Source: Mikania micrantha (Eukaryota > Streptophyta > Magnoliopsida > Asterales > Asteraceae). From it: a stretch of 64,000 bases of DNA. The notes beneath the pieces are model-generated. The model was not told the DNA's origin. It did not search any database and saw nothing but the letters and a program-made list of their open reading frames with translations. The position numbers were made by a program, and so were the translations under genes. This document shows positions 1 to 10,800 of this stretch, one piece after another. The DNA is taken from positions 20,118,764 to 20,182,763 of the forward strand of contig CM018687.1 in NCBI GenBank assembly GCA_009363875.1, read 5' to 3'. Position 1 is the stretch's first letter; each line of letters opens with the position of its first letter.

Positions 1-553
1 TACAGGTGATTTTAATACCTAATGTTATCAATTAACCGATGACCTATATTTACACTCAAAATAAGTGTGATTTATCCATGGTGCTCAACACGTAATTACC
101 AATCAAGTATTTTATTTAGTGAATGTAAATAAAATATTAGTAGTTATATATTTAATTATAAAAGAAATAAAAACATTTTTAATGATAAATGTTTTTAAAC
201 AAAATCTATAACATAATTAACTGGAAAATAATTTAATATCCCATTATTAAGTCATTTACAAGAATTATAAACAATTTGCTTTGGAAATATTAAATAGACA
301 TTATTTCTAAATTATTATGGATTTTAAACATATTAGATGTGACAATTGCGTTAGATGATTACGTCAGCAATGACTGAAAGCCCGTATCATCGTTCTTGAA
401 ATCCACATTGATTTAGCAATTGTGATCATTACATGTTGAAAGTATGCAAGAAATCGTGAACGTGGAAGAAAACTGTGCGTGAAACGGAGTTCCGGATTCT
501 CCGAAATCGAAAAACGAAGAAAAATACAAAAATATCAAAATCTGGTCATCCGT

Positions 554-671
554 GCGATACGCCTAGCCCCAGCCTTCCACGCTAGGCGGTACGCGCGGGA
601 CTAAAATATCCAAGGCTTCCGGATTCCATCGCGGTACGCCTAGAGCCAAAGCGCCCCGCTAGGCGGTACGC
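554..671. repeat. Two tandem GC-rich hairpins inside LTR C
   Basis: Positions 554-567 pair with 581-594, and 631-643 pair with 659-671. Both stems are built on the word GCCTAG/CTAGGC plus TACGC. The block is much richer in G+C than its surroundings. Confidence 0.6.
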
Positions 672-1682
672 AAGGGATAAGGCGGTTTGGTGGATCAGAT
701 TACATATCAGAATTTCATGCAGAAGATTATTATATTCTCTTTCTCGAACACAGGCACCATCACAGACGAAAATTTGACCATGTCACCATCAAAACTCAAT
801 CCAAAAGCCATTTAAACCCACGGATTGCACCAAGGAACGATTCTACATCATCGGATCATCGTATTACAACTAGAAATACGTCCGATCGGGTAATGATTCG
901 TTTTAACCTACTAGTTTGATAATGATTTGATTATATCTTGTTTTTGAACGTAATGCAATAGTTAGGGTTGTTGATTATTGCCTTGATGATGGCTAGGAAT
1001 GATTATAAACGAAGAAGTCGGTATGTTAACAGGTAAATCCTTGTTTTGATCCGTTGTAATGCCTTGTTATCATGAAACTATACCTATGATTATAATGGTT
1101 TAAACCATTTGATTGTAACAATGTATGTGATTATCTTGATCAATCCTTGAAATGCAAGGTTAAATCCAAGTGTTTTAAAATAATCACAATCATTAAGATA
1201 ATCATTGGAATAACTATCTGATGTTTATGATAACATTCAGATTAGTACGTTAAACATGGTTGTTAAACATATTCCAATGTCACATTATGATGTTTCATGA
1301 TATCTGGATAATCGATAACAAGGATTGATCATTCCTAAGCCATAAATACATCTACATACTGTTTCAATAATATAATCAACAATAGTATCTATTTGGTTAA
1401 TTTGAAAATATCCTGATTAATCAAACGGGTCATCAACCTTGTATTAGGAATCTGAATCAGTATAGGTTCCTACATTATCATACATTGTATGATATGATAA
1501 TAAACAACTAATTAAATAACTAATATCGGTTTGATGACTTTTAATGCAATGACTTTGACATTGGACGTTCAGAAAGATCTAATCATTAAGTTAAAGCATA
1601 AATAACTTATTAAACATAAACTACTACAGAATTTAGCTATTATCACCAGTCTACGAGTGATTTTACTATCTTGAGACTTCAG

Positions 1683-2234
1683 GTGAGTTTCGTACAACCC
1701 CTTTTTCTTTTTAATTTTTTATAAACATTGGGGTACTACTGTGGAACTTTTCTCAAACATATGATATGTATCACTGTTATATGTGTGATTTCATGTGACC
1801 TTGTCGTGAACTTGTGGATTTCATGGGATTTTTGCCTATAGAACAAAACTACACAGTTCTAAAAGTCCTCATTCCTTGAACTGTATATAGTGAACCCATG
1901 TGGGGCCGAACGGGAAACAATGATAGTACTATCGGCTGACAACCCATTTGCTGGGAGCTTGCAACTCCCCTTGGTGTAAATGTTTGTTACCTGTTTTTCA
2001 AAACCTCTTAATGTTGTGATAGACATTAATATAATGAGGCATAAAGATGTTACCGACAGGTAGTATCTTCATAGAACAGAACGGAGTAGTCCGAAAGGAA
2101 CTAGATACTGGTCCCATGGTTATCTTGAACTATATATATATCGAACACTTGCATATCATATCATATTGTTTAACTCGAACATTACGAACTCACTAGCTTT
2201 ATGCTGACCTTTCCAAACTCAAATCTTTTTGCAG
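1683..2234 (+). other. Predicted intron inside LTR C
   Basis: CAG|GTGAGT at 1680-1688 is followed within about 10 nt by CCCCTTTTT. A GAACTCACTAGC block, a branch-point-like CTGAC at 2204-2208, a pyrimidine-rich run and a TTTTTGCAG|G acceptor ending at 2234 complete a 552-nt AT-rich intron model. The same layout recurs in other LTRs here. Splicing is inferred. Confidence 0.4.
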
Positions 2235-2639
2235 GCAGATAGTGAGCTTCAGCACGGTTGCACATTTAGACACTTGTAATTAAATAATTTCGGCTTGTGT
2301 AATAAACTTAGTTGTAAACTGTAATGTAGATTGTGATGACGAAACCTTTGTAACCCATTATCTTTAAGTTAATATGTGTGTTGTGATACCGGATCAAGTA
2401 AGCCACACCTCATCTATGAGACATCACCACTATGCTTCCGCAACCTTCTCAGTGTGACGAATGACATCATCAACAGGTGACAAGAGGTGGGGGTGTGACA
2501 TTAGATAAACCATAAGACATGTTTTGAAGCTTTAATTACGATATGTAGAAAACTAAGATATATACAAATATTACAATACATTAGGGTGACGTGTGTGGCA
2601 TCTACTTCGTTAATCCCTATCAAGTTGCCTTGGAAAAAT

Positions 2640-3417
2640 AAAGCAAAACAAGTGAGTTTATCACATGTTCCCTCTTTTACATGCATTTTTGTAAATATTT
2701 AGGAATGTTACACATGTTGTATTCAAACATATTCAAACTTTAGTATTCATTCAAACATGATTCAAACTTTAGATCTAGTTAATATCTGTGTCAATTTTTA
2801 TGTGTGATACATGTTTTGTTTCTTTGTTGTTGCTTGTCAAACAAGCATTAGTACTTAGTAACCTAAGGTTGGTCAAATATATACCAAATTCGCATAGGCT
2901 TTTGTCATTGTGTTCAAAAGGTAAAAAGCACATTTAGCAAACTTGTTGAAATACAATTGTTAGTTCATTGTACACATATACTTGAATTACCATATGTACG
3001 TATACTTGTTTGGATACAAGCGTTGAGACATATTCATTCATATCAAACTTGTTATTATTCATATTTTTGATACATGGTAGTTAGATTTATGTTTGAATCT
3101 TCTATATATATCTATATCAAATGTATGTGAAACTCACCAACTATGCAAATAGTTGATCAAAATGTATTTTACATGTGTAACAGGTTAAAGTTGTAGATGA
3201 AGATCATATAGGAATTTGAGAACTAGTTTAATTTTAAACAAGTATTGTATTCACATTTATGATGTAATGTTTGGTTATATTGTAATTAAATGATATATTG
3301 AATGACTATTATGTTTGAATTTAAATGTGTGTTTAATAATTGAAACTTAAAATAGCACCACAAGCTTTTGGATAATTACACATCCCACCTCAATGTATTT
3401 CACCATAGGTTGGGGCG
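2640..3417 (+). repeat. Gypsy-type LTR, copy 1 (inverted copy at ~38.05 kb)
   Basis: This noncoding block matches, in reverse complement, the DNA from about 38,770 down to 38,050. The match covers the TGTTACAC word at 2706, long T-rich stretches, and a terminal CCATAGGTTGGGG at 3405-3417. It contains an ACTCACCAACTATG block and a TGTAACAG|G acceptor-like end near 3185, as in the other LTRs. Gypsy integrase debris follows directly. I did not resolve the short stretch 2501-2639. Confidence 0.5.
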
Positions 3418-4150
3418 TGATATTACTAAACGTATTCTTGGCAACCTACTTCGAATTCTTGCTGGTAATAATCCTCGACAATGGGATATGGTTCCTCCAC
3501 AGGCTGAATTTACTTATAACCGATCCACACATCGTTCTACGGGAAAGAGTCCTTTTTTGTTGCTTATGGAAAGAACATGTTTACATCTTTGGATCTTACC
3601 CTTTACCAAATACTAAACACCGAACACTTCGGTGTTGAAGGGGAGGACCGTGCAACTCAGATCAAACAGATGCATCAACAGGTTCGTGATTAGATTATCA
3701 ACAACAATATTTTTTACCAAAGGCATGCTAATGTGCATAGGAAACAAGTCGTTTTCAATGAAGGAGATCTTGTTTTGATTAGGTTTGTGATTAGATTATC
3801 AACAACAATATTGTCTGCCGAAGGCATGCTAATGTGCATATGAAGCAGGTCGTTTTCAATGAAGGAGATCTTGTTTAGATTCATTTAAGTAAAGATCGTT
3901 TTCAATAATTAATGGTGGTATATTTAGATCACGTGCTGATAGACCTTTTAAAATAATCAAACACATTCATGATAACGCTTATAAGGTGGATTTGTCGGGC
4001 CATTATCAATTTTTTGCCACCTTCAATGTTGCTACCCTCTCACTGTTTCTTCCTGAAGAAGATAGGATGAGTCCTTTCGAAGAAGGGGAGAATGATGTGG
4101 ATACAATGTATGCAGGTCAAGGTTCTGACCCGTCAGATTCTGTTTCCTGA
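3418..4150 (+). pseudogene. Ty3/gypsy integrase C-terminal remnant
   Basis: This is the end of a gypsy polyprotein, normally needed for insertion of retrotransposon DNA. Conceptual translation in shifting frames shows the usual end of plant gypsy integrases. There is a NRxLGNLLRxL stretch near 3425-3460, a WDMVPPQAEFTYNRSTHRSTGKSPF segment near 3484-3555 (short form shown of its key residues W, Q-A-E, Y-N-R-S, STGKSP), then a NEGDLVWI-like segment near 3760 and 3857, and a final NAYKVDLPGHY-like segment near 3975-4010. Frameshifts, stops and an internal 92-bp duplication make it non-functional. RT and protease are absent. Confidence 0.7.
3690..3880 (+). repeat. ~92-bp tandem duplication in gypsy integrase remnant
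   Basis: The segment beginning GGTTCGTGATTAG at 3690 and ending at GATCTTGTTT near 3776 is repeated from 3782 to 3876 with a few substitutions. Both copies encode the same GDLV-type integrase segment. Confidence 0.75.
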
Positions 4151-4709
4151 TTAAAAGCCAAATACAAGTTTATTTTATTTTATGTTTAAATTTCATAGTT
4201 ATCTTTTAGATCTTTATTGTTAGTGCTTATATTTTTTGTTGTTTCCCTTAATTCATGGATGTGAGACTATTTATTTGGGTATTCTTTTGGGAATAAATTT
4301 GGCTTGATTTCATTATCTATTGCGCAGTACGTATTTGCTATCTCTTGTTTGAAGCTTTTGTGAGACTAACCAACATGATTTCAATGTTGTTGACCTCTCA
4401 CCGTTTCTTCCCGAAGATGATGAACAGATTTACTCGAGGATGAGTCCTTCCGAAGAAGGGGAGAGTGATGTGGATCCCGTGTATGCGTGTCAAGGTTCTG
4501 ACCCGCCAAATTATGTTTCCTGATTAAAAGCCACATACACATTTATTTTATTTTATGTTTAAATTTCACAGTTATCTTTTAGATCTTTATTGTTAATACT
4601 TATCTATTTATTTGGGTTTTCTTTTGGAAATAAATTTGGCTTGATTTCATTATCTATTGCGTAAAACGCATTTGCTATCTCTTGTTTGAAGCTTTTGTGA
4701 GACTAGCCA
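4020..4709 (+). repeat. ~350-bp imperfect tandem duplication at the end of gypsy pol
   Basis: Unit 1 (about 4020-4372) and unit 2 (about 4383-4709) both start in the codons for a final CxFLPEDD-like segment, pass the stop after GSDP, and end at CTTTTGTGAGACTA(A/G)CCAAC. Unit 2 has small indels. It is a decayed local duplication covering the end of pol and the DNA after it. Confidence 0.75.
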
Positions 4710-5431
4710 ACGCAATTACATGCGAAATTGCATCATTTTCGGTTACAGATATGGTTATGTGAGACTTTCCTGAGTGTGTATATACGCCCATGTGTAATAG
4801 GGTTTGACTAGACATGATATATCTCCATCACTCCTTGATCACACCCTACCATCCATAATACCTTAACCATGACAAACGTGTGACTCTCAACTAGGGCTAT
4901 CCAAAATGTTCGTCGCTTGCTCGATACTCACATGGAAAAAGCTTGAAAAAGGCTCGTTCGAATTTCGCTTGTTTTAAACAAGCCGAACACGCTCGGTTCA
5001 GTTTCAAAACGAGTTAAGAACGAGTCAAGGTAAGCTCATTCGTCGCTCGTTCGGATAGTCTCTCATTTGGCTCGTGTGAGTATAACTAAGTGTTATATAA
5101 TTATATTTATTTATTTATTAACAATAACATGTTTTGAGTTTTTAAAGATGAATGATGTTGGTGTATTCAAACTACTATATAATGATGTTTATGAACTATT
5201 CAACATTTTAATTTTTTTTAGGTTATCGTATCAAGGGTATTCACGGTCCAGTTTTTATGGTTTTGGATGGAACCATAAACCTAACCTTTTTTAACGGTTT
5301 TTGAATAATGAAAAAATCAAAACCGAACTATTAAAAATTAAAACCAAACATACAGTTTGGTTTAGAGTTTGGGCATTTTATATAAAAACAAATCGTTTTA
5401 CGATTTGTGATTCACTGTTTGCATTGTAAAT

Positions 5432-5473
<42 letters not shown>

Positions 5474-5827
5474 GACCCATTAAAAATAAAATCATATCAT
5501 TTTACTATTTGAGATTCACTACTTGCATTGTGAGCCAAAATTAATACACACACACTAGGTTAAATCCCATGTGTTACATAGGTTGAAAAATGAAATGTTA
5601 TGGGCTTTATAAGATTTTCTTTTTTCAGAAAACTTACTTTTTTACAAAACATTTATTTTTCCTAAAACTACAAATTCAAAATAATTGCTTTTTTAATTGT
5701 TTTTTAGAAAAATAACATATTTTGTAAACTTTTTTAAGTGTGTTTTTTAATAAAAAAACATATTTCATTTTTAGTTTATTAAAACTATTTTTAATATGTT
5801 AAAGGTATATAGTATCATTAGTCATTA
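4710..5827. other. AT-rich intergenic DNA; MITE-like block and (TA)n
   Basis: No gene recognised. About 4885-5065 is rich in GCTCGTTCG/CGAACGAGC words in both orientations, like a small inverted-repeat element, but I could not fix its ends or a target duplication. A (TA)n microsatellite lies at about 5436-5468. Confidence 0.4.
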
Positions 5828-5939
5828 TGTAATACCCCGAATTTTAATACAAGTTATTTAAACTCACAAAGATAACTAACTTGTAGGAAGGGAATGAAAA
5901 AAAAAAGAGAAAGGAATAAACGGTATGAAAGATCACGAA

Positions 5940-6600
5940 ATGGAGAGTAACTGAACTCACTTCACCTCGTGAACTCCATTCCGTGAACTCAATTTCGTGA
6001 TTTGGCTTATATATATAGTAGTGATTTGGGAAACATCATCACTTTTGGCTGGCATCACCATCTCCCAAAGTACTCGAAGTTGGCGAGTTATGAGGCTTCA
6101 AAATGGCTGTAACTCAATATAAAAGAGGCGAAAACACACGAGAAGCTACAAGAAGGTTCATTAAACATCGTGTAAGTGTTTGATTTGGAAAAGTTGTGAT
6201 TTTTACGAAAAAGGAAACTTATGCATAAAGCTTGTACCTTTATGCATAAAGTTCATTCCTTTTTTTTGTTTCCAGACATTGGCAAGGCCATTGCAAACCC
6301 AAAACTAGTCCCAAAAGTTTCAGGTGAGTTTTCTATGAGGTTTTATGAACGAATCAAAGTTCACAAACTAAAAGTAGTCGAACCCTACGTTCGTGAACTC
6401 AGGGAGTTCGTGTACTTTGGTAATTCGTTAACTCATGGTTTTCGTGTACTTTGGTATTTCGTGAACACATGGGTTCGTATACTTGAGAGTTTGTGAACTC
6501 CTTGGTTTTTGTATACTTTGGCATCTCGTATAATCCATAATTTTCGTGTACTTTGAGGTTTCGTGAACTTCATGAATTTCGAATACTTTGCCAATTTCGG
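5940..6600 (+). repeat. Degenerate TTCGTGAACTC / TTCGTGTACTTTGG array
   Basis: More than ten copies of TTCGTGAACTC- or TTCGTGTACTTTGG-like words occur at irregular spacing. This resembles the GGTTCG arrays inside the much larger LTRs at 47.6 and 53.9 kb. Confidence 0.6.
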
Positions 6601-6840
6601 GAACGTATGCATGTTCTAATGTGGGAGCTGGTTAAGTGAGCTATGGGGACTTAGAAGAAATTCTAAGTCTAGGAATGAAATGTAACGAGATGATGTGATA
6701 ATGTAGGTTCTTGAGACCTAGCCAAGACGATTCGGTTTAGGAAGATAAGAGCCACACATTTTCAGGTGAGTTCTAGATGCCCTAATTTATATACTTATAT
6801 GCTGATGTGTTACACGTATTTTTTTTGGGTTGGCATACAT

Positions 6841-7380
6841 ACCGTAATGTTATGACTAGGATGACTTGAATATGATGCTAAAGTGATATGATGCTATGAT
6901 GTTATGATGATATGATGTTATGATGATATGATGTTATGATGTTAAGATTGATATATGTTATGATACTATGATGATACAAGGCCATGATACGGTAATGTTA
7001 TGATAGTATAATGTATGATGCTAAGATGATATGATAATATCGTGCTATGATGACATGAGAATGTGAATTGATGATGCTATAATGATATGATAAAATGAGG
7101 ATGAAATGATGTTATGCTAATAAGCTGGTAAGATGATATGATGATGACGTTATGATGTTTAATGTGCCAATGTGAGATGCTAATGATGATATGCGAAGTA
7201 TGATGTTACGATGATGCAATATGACGTTATGATGATGCCATATCTTGTTATGTGTTGTGCTATGATGATAATTATAGGACGCTAAACTATGATGATGTAT
7301 GTATGAAGCACTATGATGATGAAGATGTATGATGTTATGAAAATGGAAACATTATGTTATGCTATGAGTGATATTTTAAA
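6841..7380 (+). repeat. ATGATGTTATGATGATATG low-complexity array
   Basis: A degenerate 9-20 bp array built of ATG, GAT and TTATG words runs for about 540 bp. The strands differ in composition (G and T on +). No coding region. Confidence 0.75.
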
Positions 7381-7585
7381 AGTCGATCAGCCTATGTTGC
7401 ATGGAGTCGACCATACTATAAACATGGAGTCAATCGATATAAACATAGAGCCGATCGGGCTATAAATATGGAATCGACCGGACTATAGACATGGAGTTGA
7501 CGGAACTAAAAACATGAAGCCGACCGGGCTATAAACACGGAGCCGATCTGGCTATAAATACGGAGCCGATCGGCTATAAAAAAAT
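7381..7585 (+). repeat. ~23-bp minisatellite, about eight units
   Basis: Units resemble CATGGAGCCGACCGGGCTATAA with substitutions, for example at 7397, 7421, 7445, 7470, 7493, 7516, 7539 and 7560. The array follows the ATG-rich array directly. Confidence 0.7.
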
Positions 7586-7974
7586 AACATGATGTGGCAA
7601 AAAAATTTTATTTATTATAATAGTAAAATAAGATAATATAAAATAACACACACACACACACACATATATGTCACACCCCCAAATTTCAACTAACGGAATC
7701 ATACCGTTTGGGACGTGACAAACCAGGATCTCAGATCATTAGACATAACGAAGACCTCTATATGCTTTTCAAACATAACTTTGGTCTTAATTGAAAAATT
7801 CAGAGTTTTAAAACATTGCGGAAGCGTTTGTAAAAAGTAAAACAGTTCAAAGTTTGCAGAATGTAAATTACAACTATAAAGTCTCAAATGTTCAAATCCA
7901 AACAACTATAATGTAAAATATGCATGCGACTCGATTTCCTAGTCCATGCTTGCTTGATCTTGTACCTTAACGTC

Positions 7975-8443
7975 CTGAGAAAACATGTAAATCAAGTCAA
8001 CACAAAGGTTGGTGCATACACAGGTTTGTTTGATCACAAATGTTTGAAACAACTGTTTGAAATGTAATGTTTACAGATAACATAATCACACATGCATAGT
8101 CATGATAGCTAGTCATTTGTACTATTTACATAAGCGGTCGACACCGAAGCTGACTCTTTGAATATTGGTTGCCTTTCCACTATTGTCTAGCACAAACAAT
8201 AGTAATGTGAATTGGCTAGTCAAACACTTGCGTAGATCCCATCTACCAAGTGAGGTTTGTCAATCCAACTACCACGCTTTGCACTACGGCAAACTAAATG
8301 GTTCGAAATGTAAGGACTTGTAATGCTATGTTCGCACTTAATGTAAACAGCTAACTCATGCAAGTGATATGTATCTAAAAGCTTTGTTTGAACATGTTTT
8401 CTCCCCCAAAACAATAAAATAAGAAAAGGGGCCGTGTACGCAC
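7975..8443 (-). other. Predicted intron inside LTR A copy 1
   Basis: Read on the minus strand: AAG|GTGCGT with CCCCTTTT 8 nt further, then GCACCAACC, a branch-like TTGAC and a TTTTCTCAG|G acceptor. The intron model is 469 nt. The second copy of this LTR keeps both sites. Splicing is inferred. Confidence 0.4.
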
Positions 8444-8837
8444 CTTTGAATGTAGCAGAATGATCAAACACACGTGAACTCACGTAGATAATCCTCTACG
8501 AAGAATCTGTGTTCAAACAATAACGTTGTGTTATTCGGGATGTCGTTTTGTGTGAAATCACATACGTGTCAACACACGTATGTTAGAATGTTCGAAACGT
8601 ACATACAAAAGTATGTACAGTTTTAAGTTCGTTTGTTTAAATCGTTCAACTATATACGATTTCGTTAAACTCGCGTATTTATACGCGATTTATGGTTTCA
8701 TGACAAAATATATGTTTTACTATTCTAATACGTTTGGAACTCAATTCTGGTTCCAACGCAAGTCGAACGAGTCGAATCAGATTTATAACGAAGAAATTAT
8801 GAATTAAAAACCAAAATTGGTTTTAAGCTAAAAAAAC

Positions 8838-8905
8838 ACTAGCCCTCGGGTTTGAACCCGGGACCACCCTCTCCAAACCTAGCCACTCAACCAATCCAGC
8901 CCACT
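8838..8905 (-). other. tRNA-like block with A- and B-box words
   Basis: On the minus strand TGGTTGAGTGG (8893-8883) matches a pol III A box and GGTTCAAACCC (8858-8848) a B box, about 35 nt apart, flanked by short complementary ends. No full cloverleaf is evident. The corresponding part of the other LTR copy (near 43,745) has lost these words, so it is probably a relic. Confidence 0.35.
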
Positions 8906-10345
8906 CCACATTTGCAACATAGTAGCCCAACTTAATTGTTTTAACCTATAATCGATCGGTTCCCTTATGTGGTATTAACCGAACCAACTAAACCCATTTG
9001 ACCCACGATTTGCATCCAATCGATTCTTAAACTTTAGGGGTTTTGTTCCAGGGATCTAGTCGAGTCTAAGGGCTGTTTTAATTCAATTATTCATCCACAC
9101 AAGGTCCTAATTCGAACCCCTTATTGTTTTGAATGACTATGTTAATCCCTTATAAAATTTTCTTCAATTCATGAATGTCCGACCCAATCCACATAGGGTT
9201 TTCATTAACACAACAATTTCGGAGGTTTCTGTAACGATTAATTTCATTTTTGAACTCAATCTCGATCCAAACCCCAAAACGATTTTATATAAAAACCCTA
9301 GAACCGGTTTGTATTGAATTCGATGCTACTGAACAAGATTCATATAGGGTTTATCTTAGTCGAGTCTTTCTGAAACTAGTAGTGACATTCAATTTGATTT
9401 TTAAACTCATTATCTCGAAAACCCCCAAATCATTTCACCTCAAGAACCCTAATTGTCGAACCCTTACAATTCGATATTATTTCATGAAATTCGCATATGT
9501 GTTTTGTTAATCGGGATCCTCTGGAGCTAAAGGTAGCAAACATTTTGATTCTTGCATCTATTTAAATCGAAACCCCCAAATACGTTTATAAAATAAACCC
9601 TAGGATTCGAGATCATAAAATTCGCTATTTCTAACTGTTTTAACAGAGGGATATCATCAATCATAAGATTTCGAACCTCTCTGTGTGATTTAATCTAACT
9701 TTTAAACACGTTTGCATCAATACCCCCAATTCGGTTCAAACGATGAACCCTAGCTATTGAATCCATATAATTAGATGCTAGAACGACGAATTACCATAAG
9801 GTTATTCTTAGTCAGCCTATTTAGAGTGTTTAGGAATGAAAACTTACTTGATTTGATATTGAATTGATGATGTTCGACTTAAAGCTTGATATTCGGCCGC
9901 CCCTTAATTCAAATTCGTCTCCCAATGCTTCTACGATCGAATTGTTGCTTGTAAACACTTCTAAGGATGCCGATTTTGGTTTAGAGAGTTTCAATTGTGA
10001 GAGTTATGATCTGATTTTACGAATTTGATAATGTTTATGGGCGGTTTCGACTTTTGAGTCATCAATTGGATTTAATTCGACTGTTAAGGTGTTAGTAACG
10101 CATGATAACTGTTGTCAATCATTAAGTAATGATTCTAACAGGTTTATTTTGAGTTTAATTTGATTATAATTGCTTATTGACATGAATTTCTAATTTAATT
10201 GATAGAACCACTCGAATTTTGACTCCAAAAGTCAAAATTGAACTATTTGACTAACTATCATCAATTACTTATGATATAAATGTGTTATAAATTTATTTTG
10301 TTTAAGTTTAATCCCCATACTTTGACGATTCCATTTCCGATTTCA

Positions 10346-10800
10346 TTTGCCGCCTCTAGTAGAGTTATTGATTTTTTCAACCAAAACCTCACGGAAGAAA
10401 TTAAAAATTCTTTTTATTCGGATAAATTTTCCCAAAATGATTTCTCCTTTCAAAGAAATATATATTAAAACATTACACAAACTTACCATTACACAATTGA
10501 TAAAAACGAAAAAACAATTACACAATTTTTTTATTTCTTTGTCAACAACATTCATCTATTCGGATAATTTTTCCCAAATGATTTCTTCTTTCAAAAACCC
10601 TAGCGTGGATTTTTTAACTGCTATCATTTTTGATTTTTTACGAGGAAATTGATGATGTTCTTAATAGCATTGCGTTGAGATTGATGACTATAATCAGTGC
10701 AATGCAGCTCAGTTCGTTGAATCTCGCAATCCGTTGTTAATATTCACCGTCTCCATCTGTTGATCTCGACACATTTTGCTTTGAATTCTGTACTCCAGTC
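10346..10800 (+). other. Upstream region of the poly(A) polymerase gene
   Basis: AT-rich, no gene recognised. A ~40-bp segment at 10,415-10,455 (TATTCGGATAAATTTTCCC...) is repeated with few changes at 10,557-10,597. An in-frame stop at 10,738-10,740 precedes the chosen ATG. No convincing TATA box stands out. Confidence 0.4.

Larger units (their letters stand above)
1..2500 (+). repeat. 3' part of a long gypsy-type LTR (family C)
   Basis: No coding region is visible. The block ends at 2500 in GGGGGTGTGACA, the same kind of end seen on the other long LTRs of this window. No tRNA primer-binding site follows, so this is a solo LTR or a 3' LTR whose 5' end lies outside the window. It holds two GC-rich hairpins near 554-671 and a predicted intron at 1683-2234, both listed separately. 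Assignment to Ty3/gypsy is an inference from the resemblance of its ends and layout to the LTR at 42,565, which has a gypsy-like polypurine tract. Confidence 0.55.
5828..7668 (+). repeat. Decayed long LTR (family F), interrupted by the next LTR
   Basis: It starts TGTAATACCCCGA, a common plant LTR-type start, and contains no coding region. Two perfect 5' splice-site-like words (CAG|GTGAGT) lie at 6321-6329 and 6763-6771. The right end is not visible, because the 7669 LTR begins in a CA-rich tract. Three repeat arrays inside it are listed separately. The LTR call is an inference from the start sequence and the composition shared with the other LTRs. Confidence 0.4.
7669..10345 (-). repeat. Long gypsy LTR, family A copy 1 (~2.6 kb)
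   Basis: Left end TGTCACACCCCCAAATTTC. The same sequence, about 80% alike by eye, recurs at 42,565-45,147. By that second copy, which has a gypsy-like polypurine tract on its right, the element reads on the minus strand. The homologous right end (the 5' end of the LTR) is missing its last ~60 bp, at about 10,345, where the upstream region of the poly(A) polymerase gene begins. No primer-binding site lies beside it, so it is a solo or truncated LTR. It contains a predicted intron and a tRNA-like block. Confidence 0.65.

Noticed and set aside
5436..5468. (TA)n tract as a seventh foldback element border
   Set aside because: No GGG/CCC ends or inverted arms beside it.
6841..7590. Minisatellite block as a CRISPR array
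   Set aside because: Units are adjacent and degenerate with no spacer pattern, and the DNA is plant nuclear.
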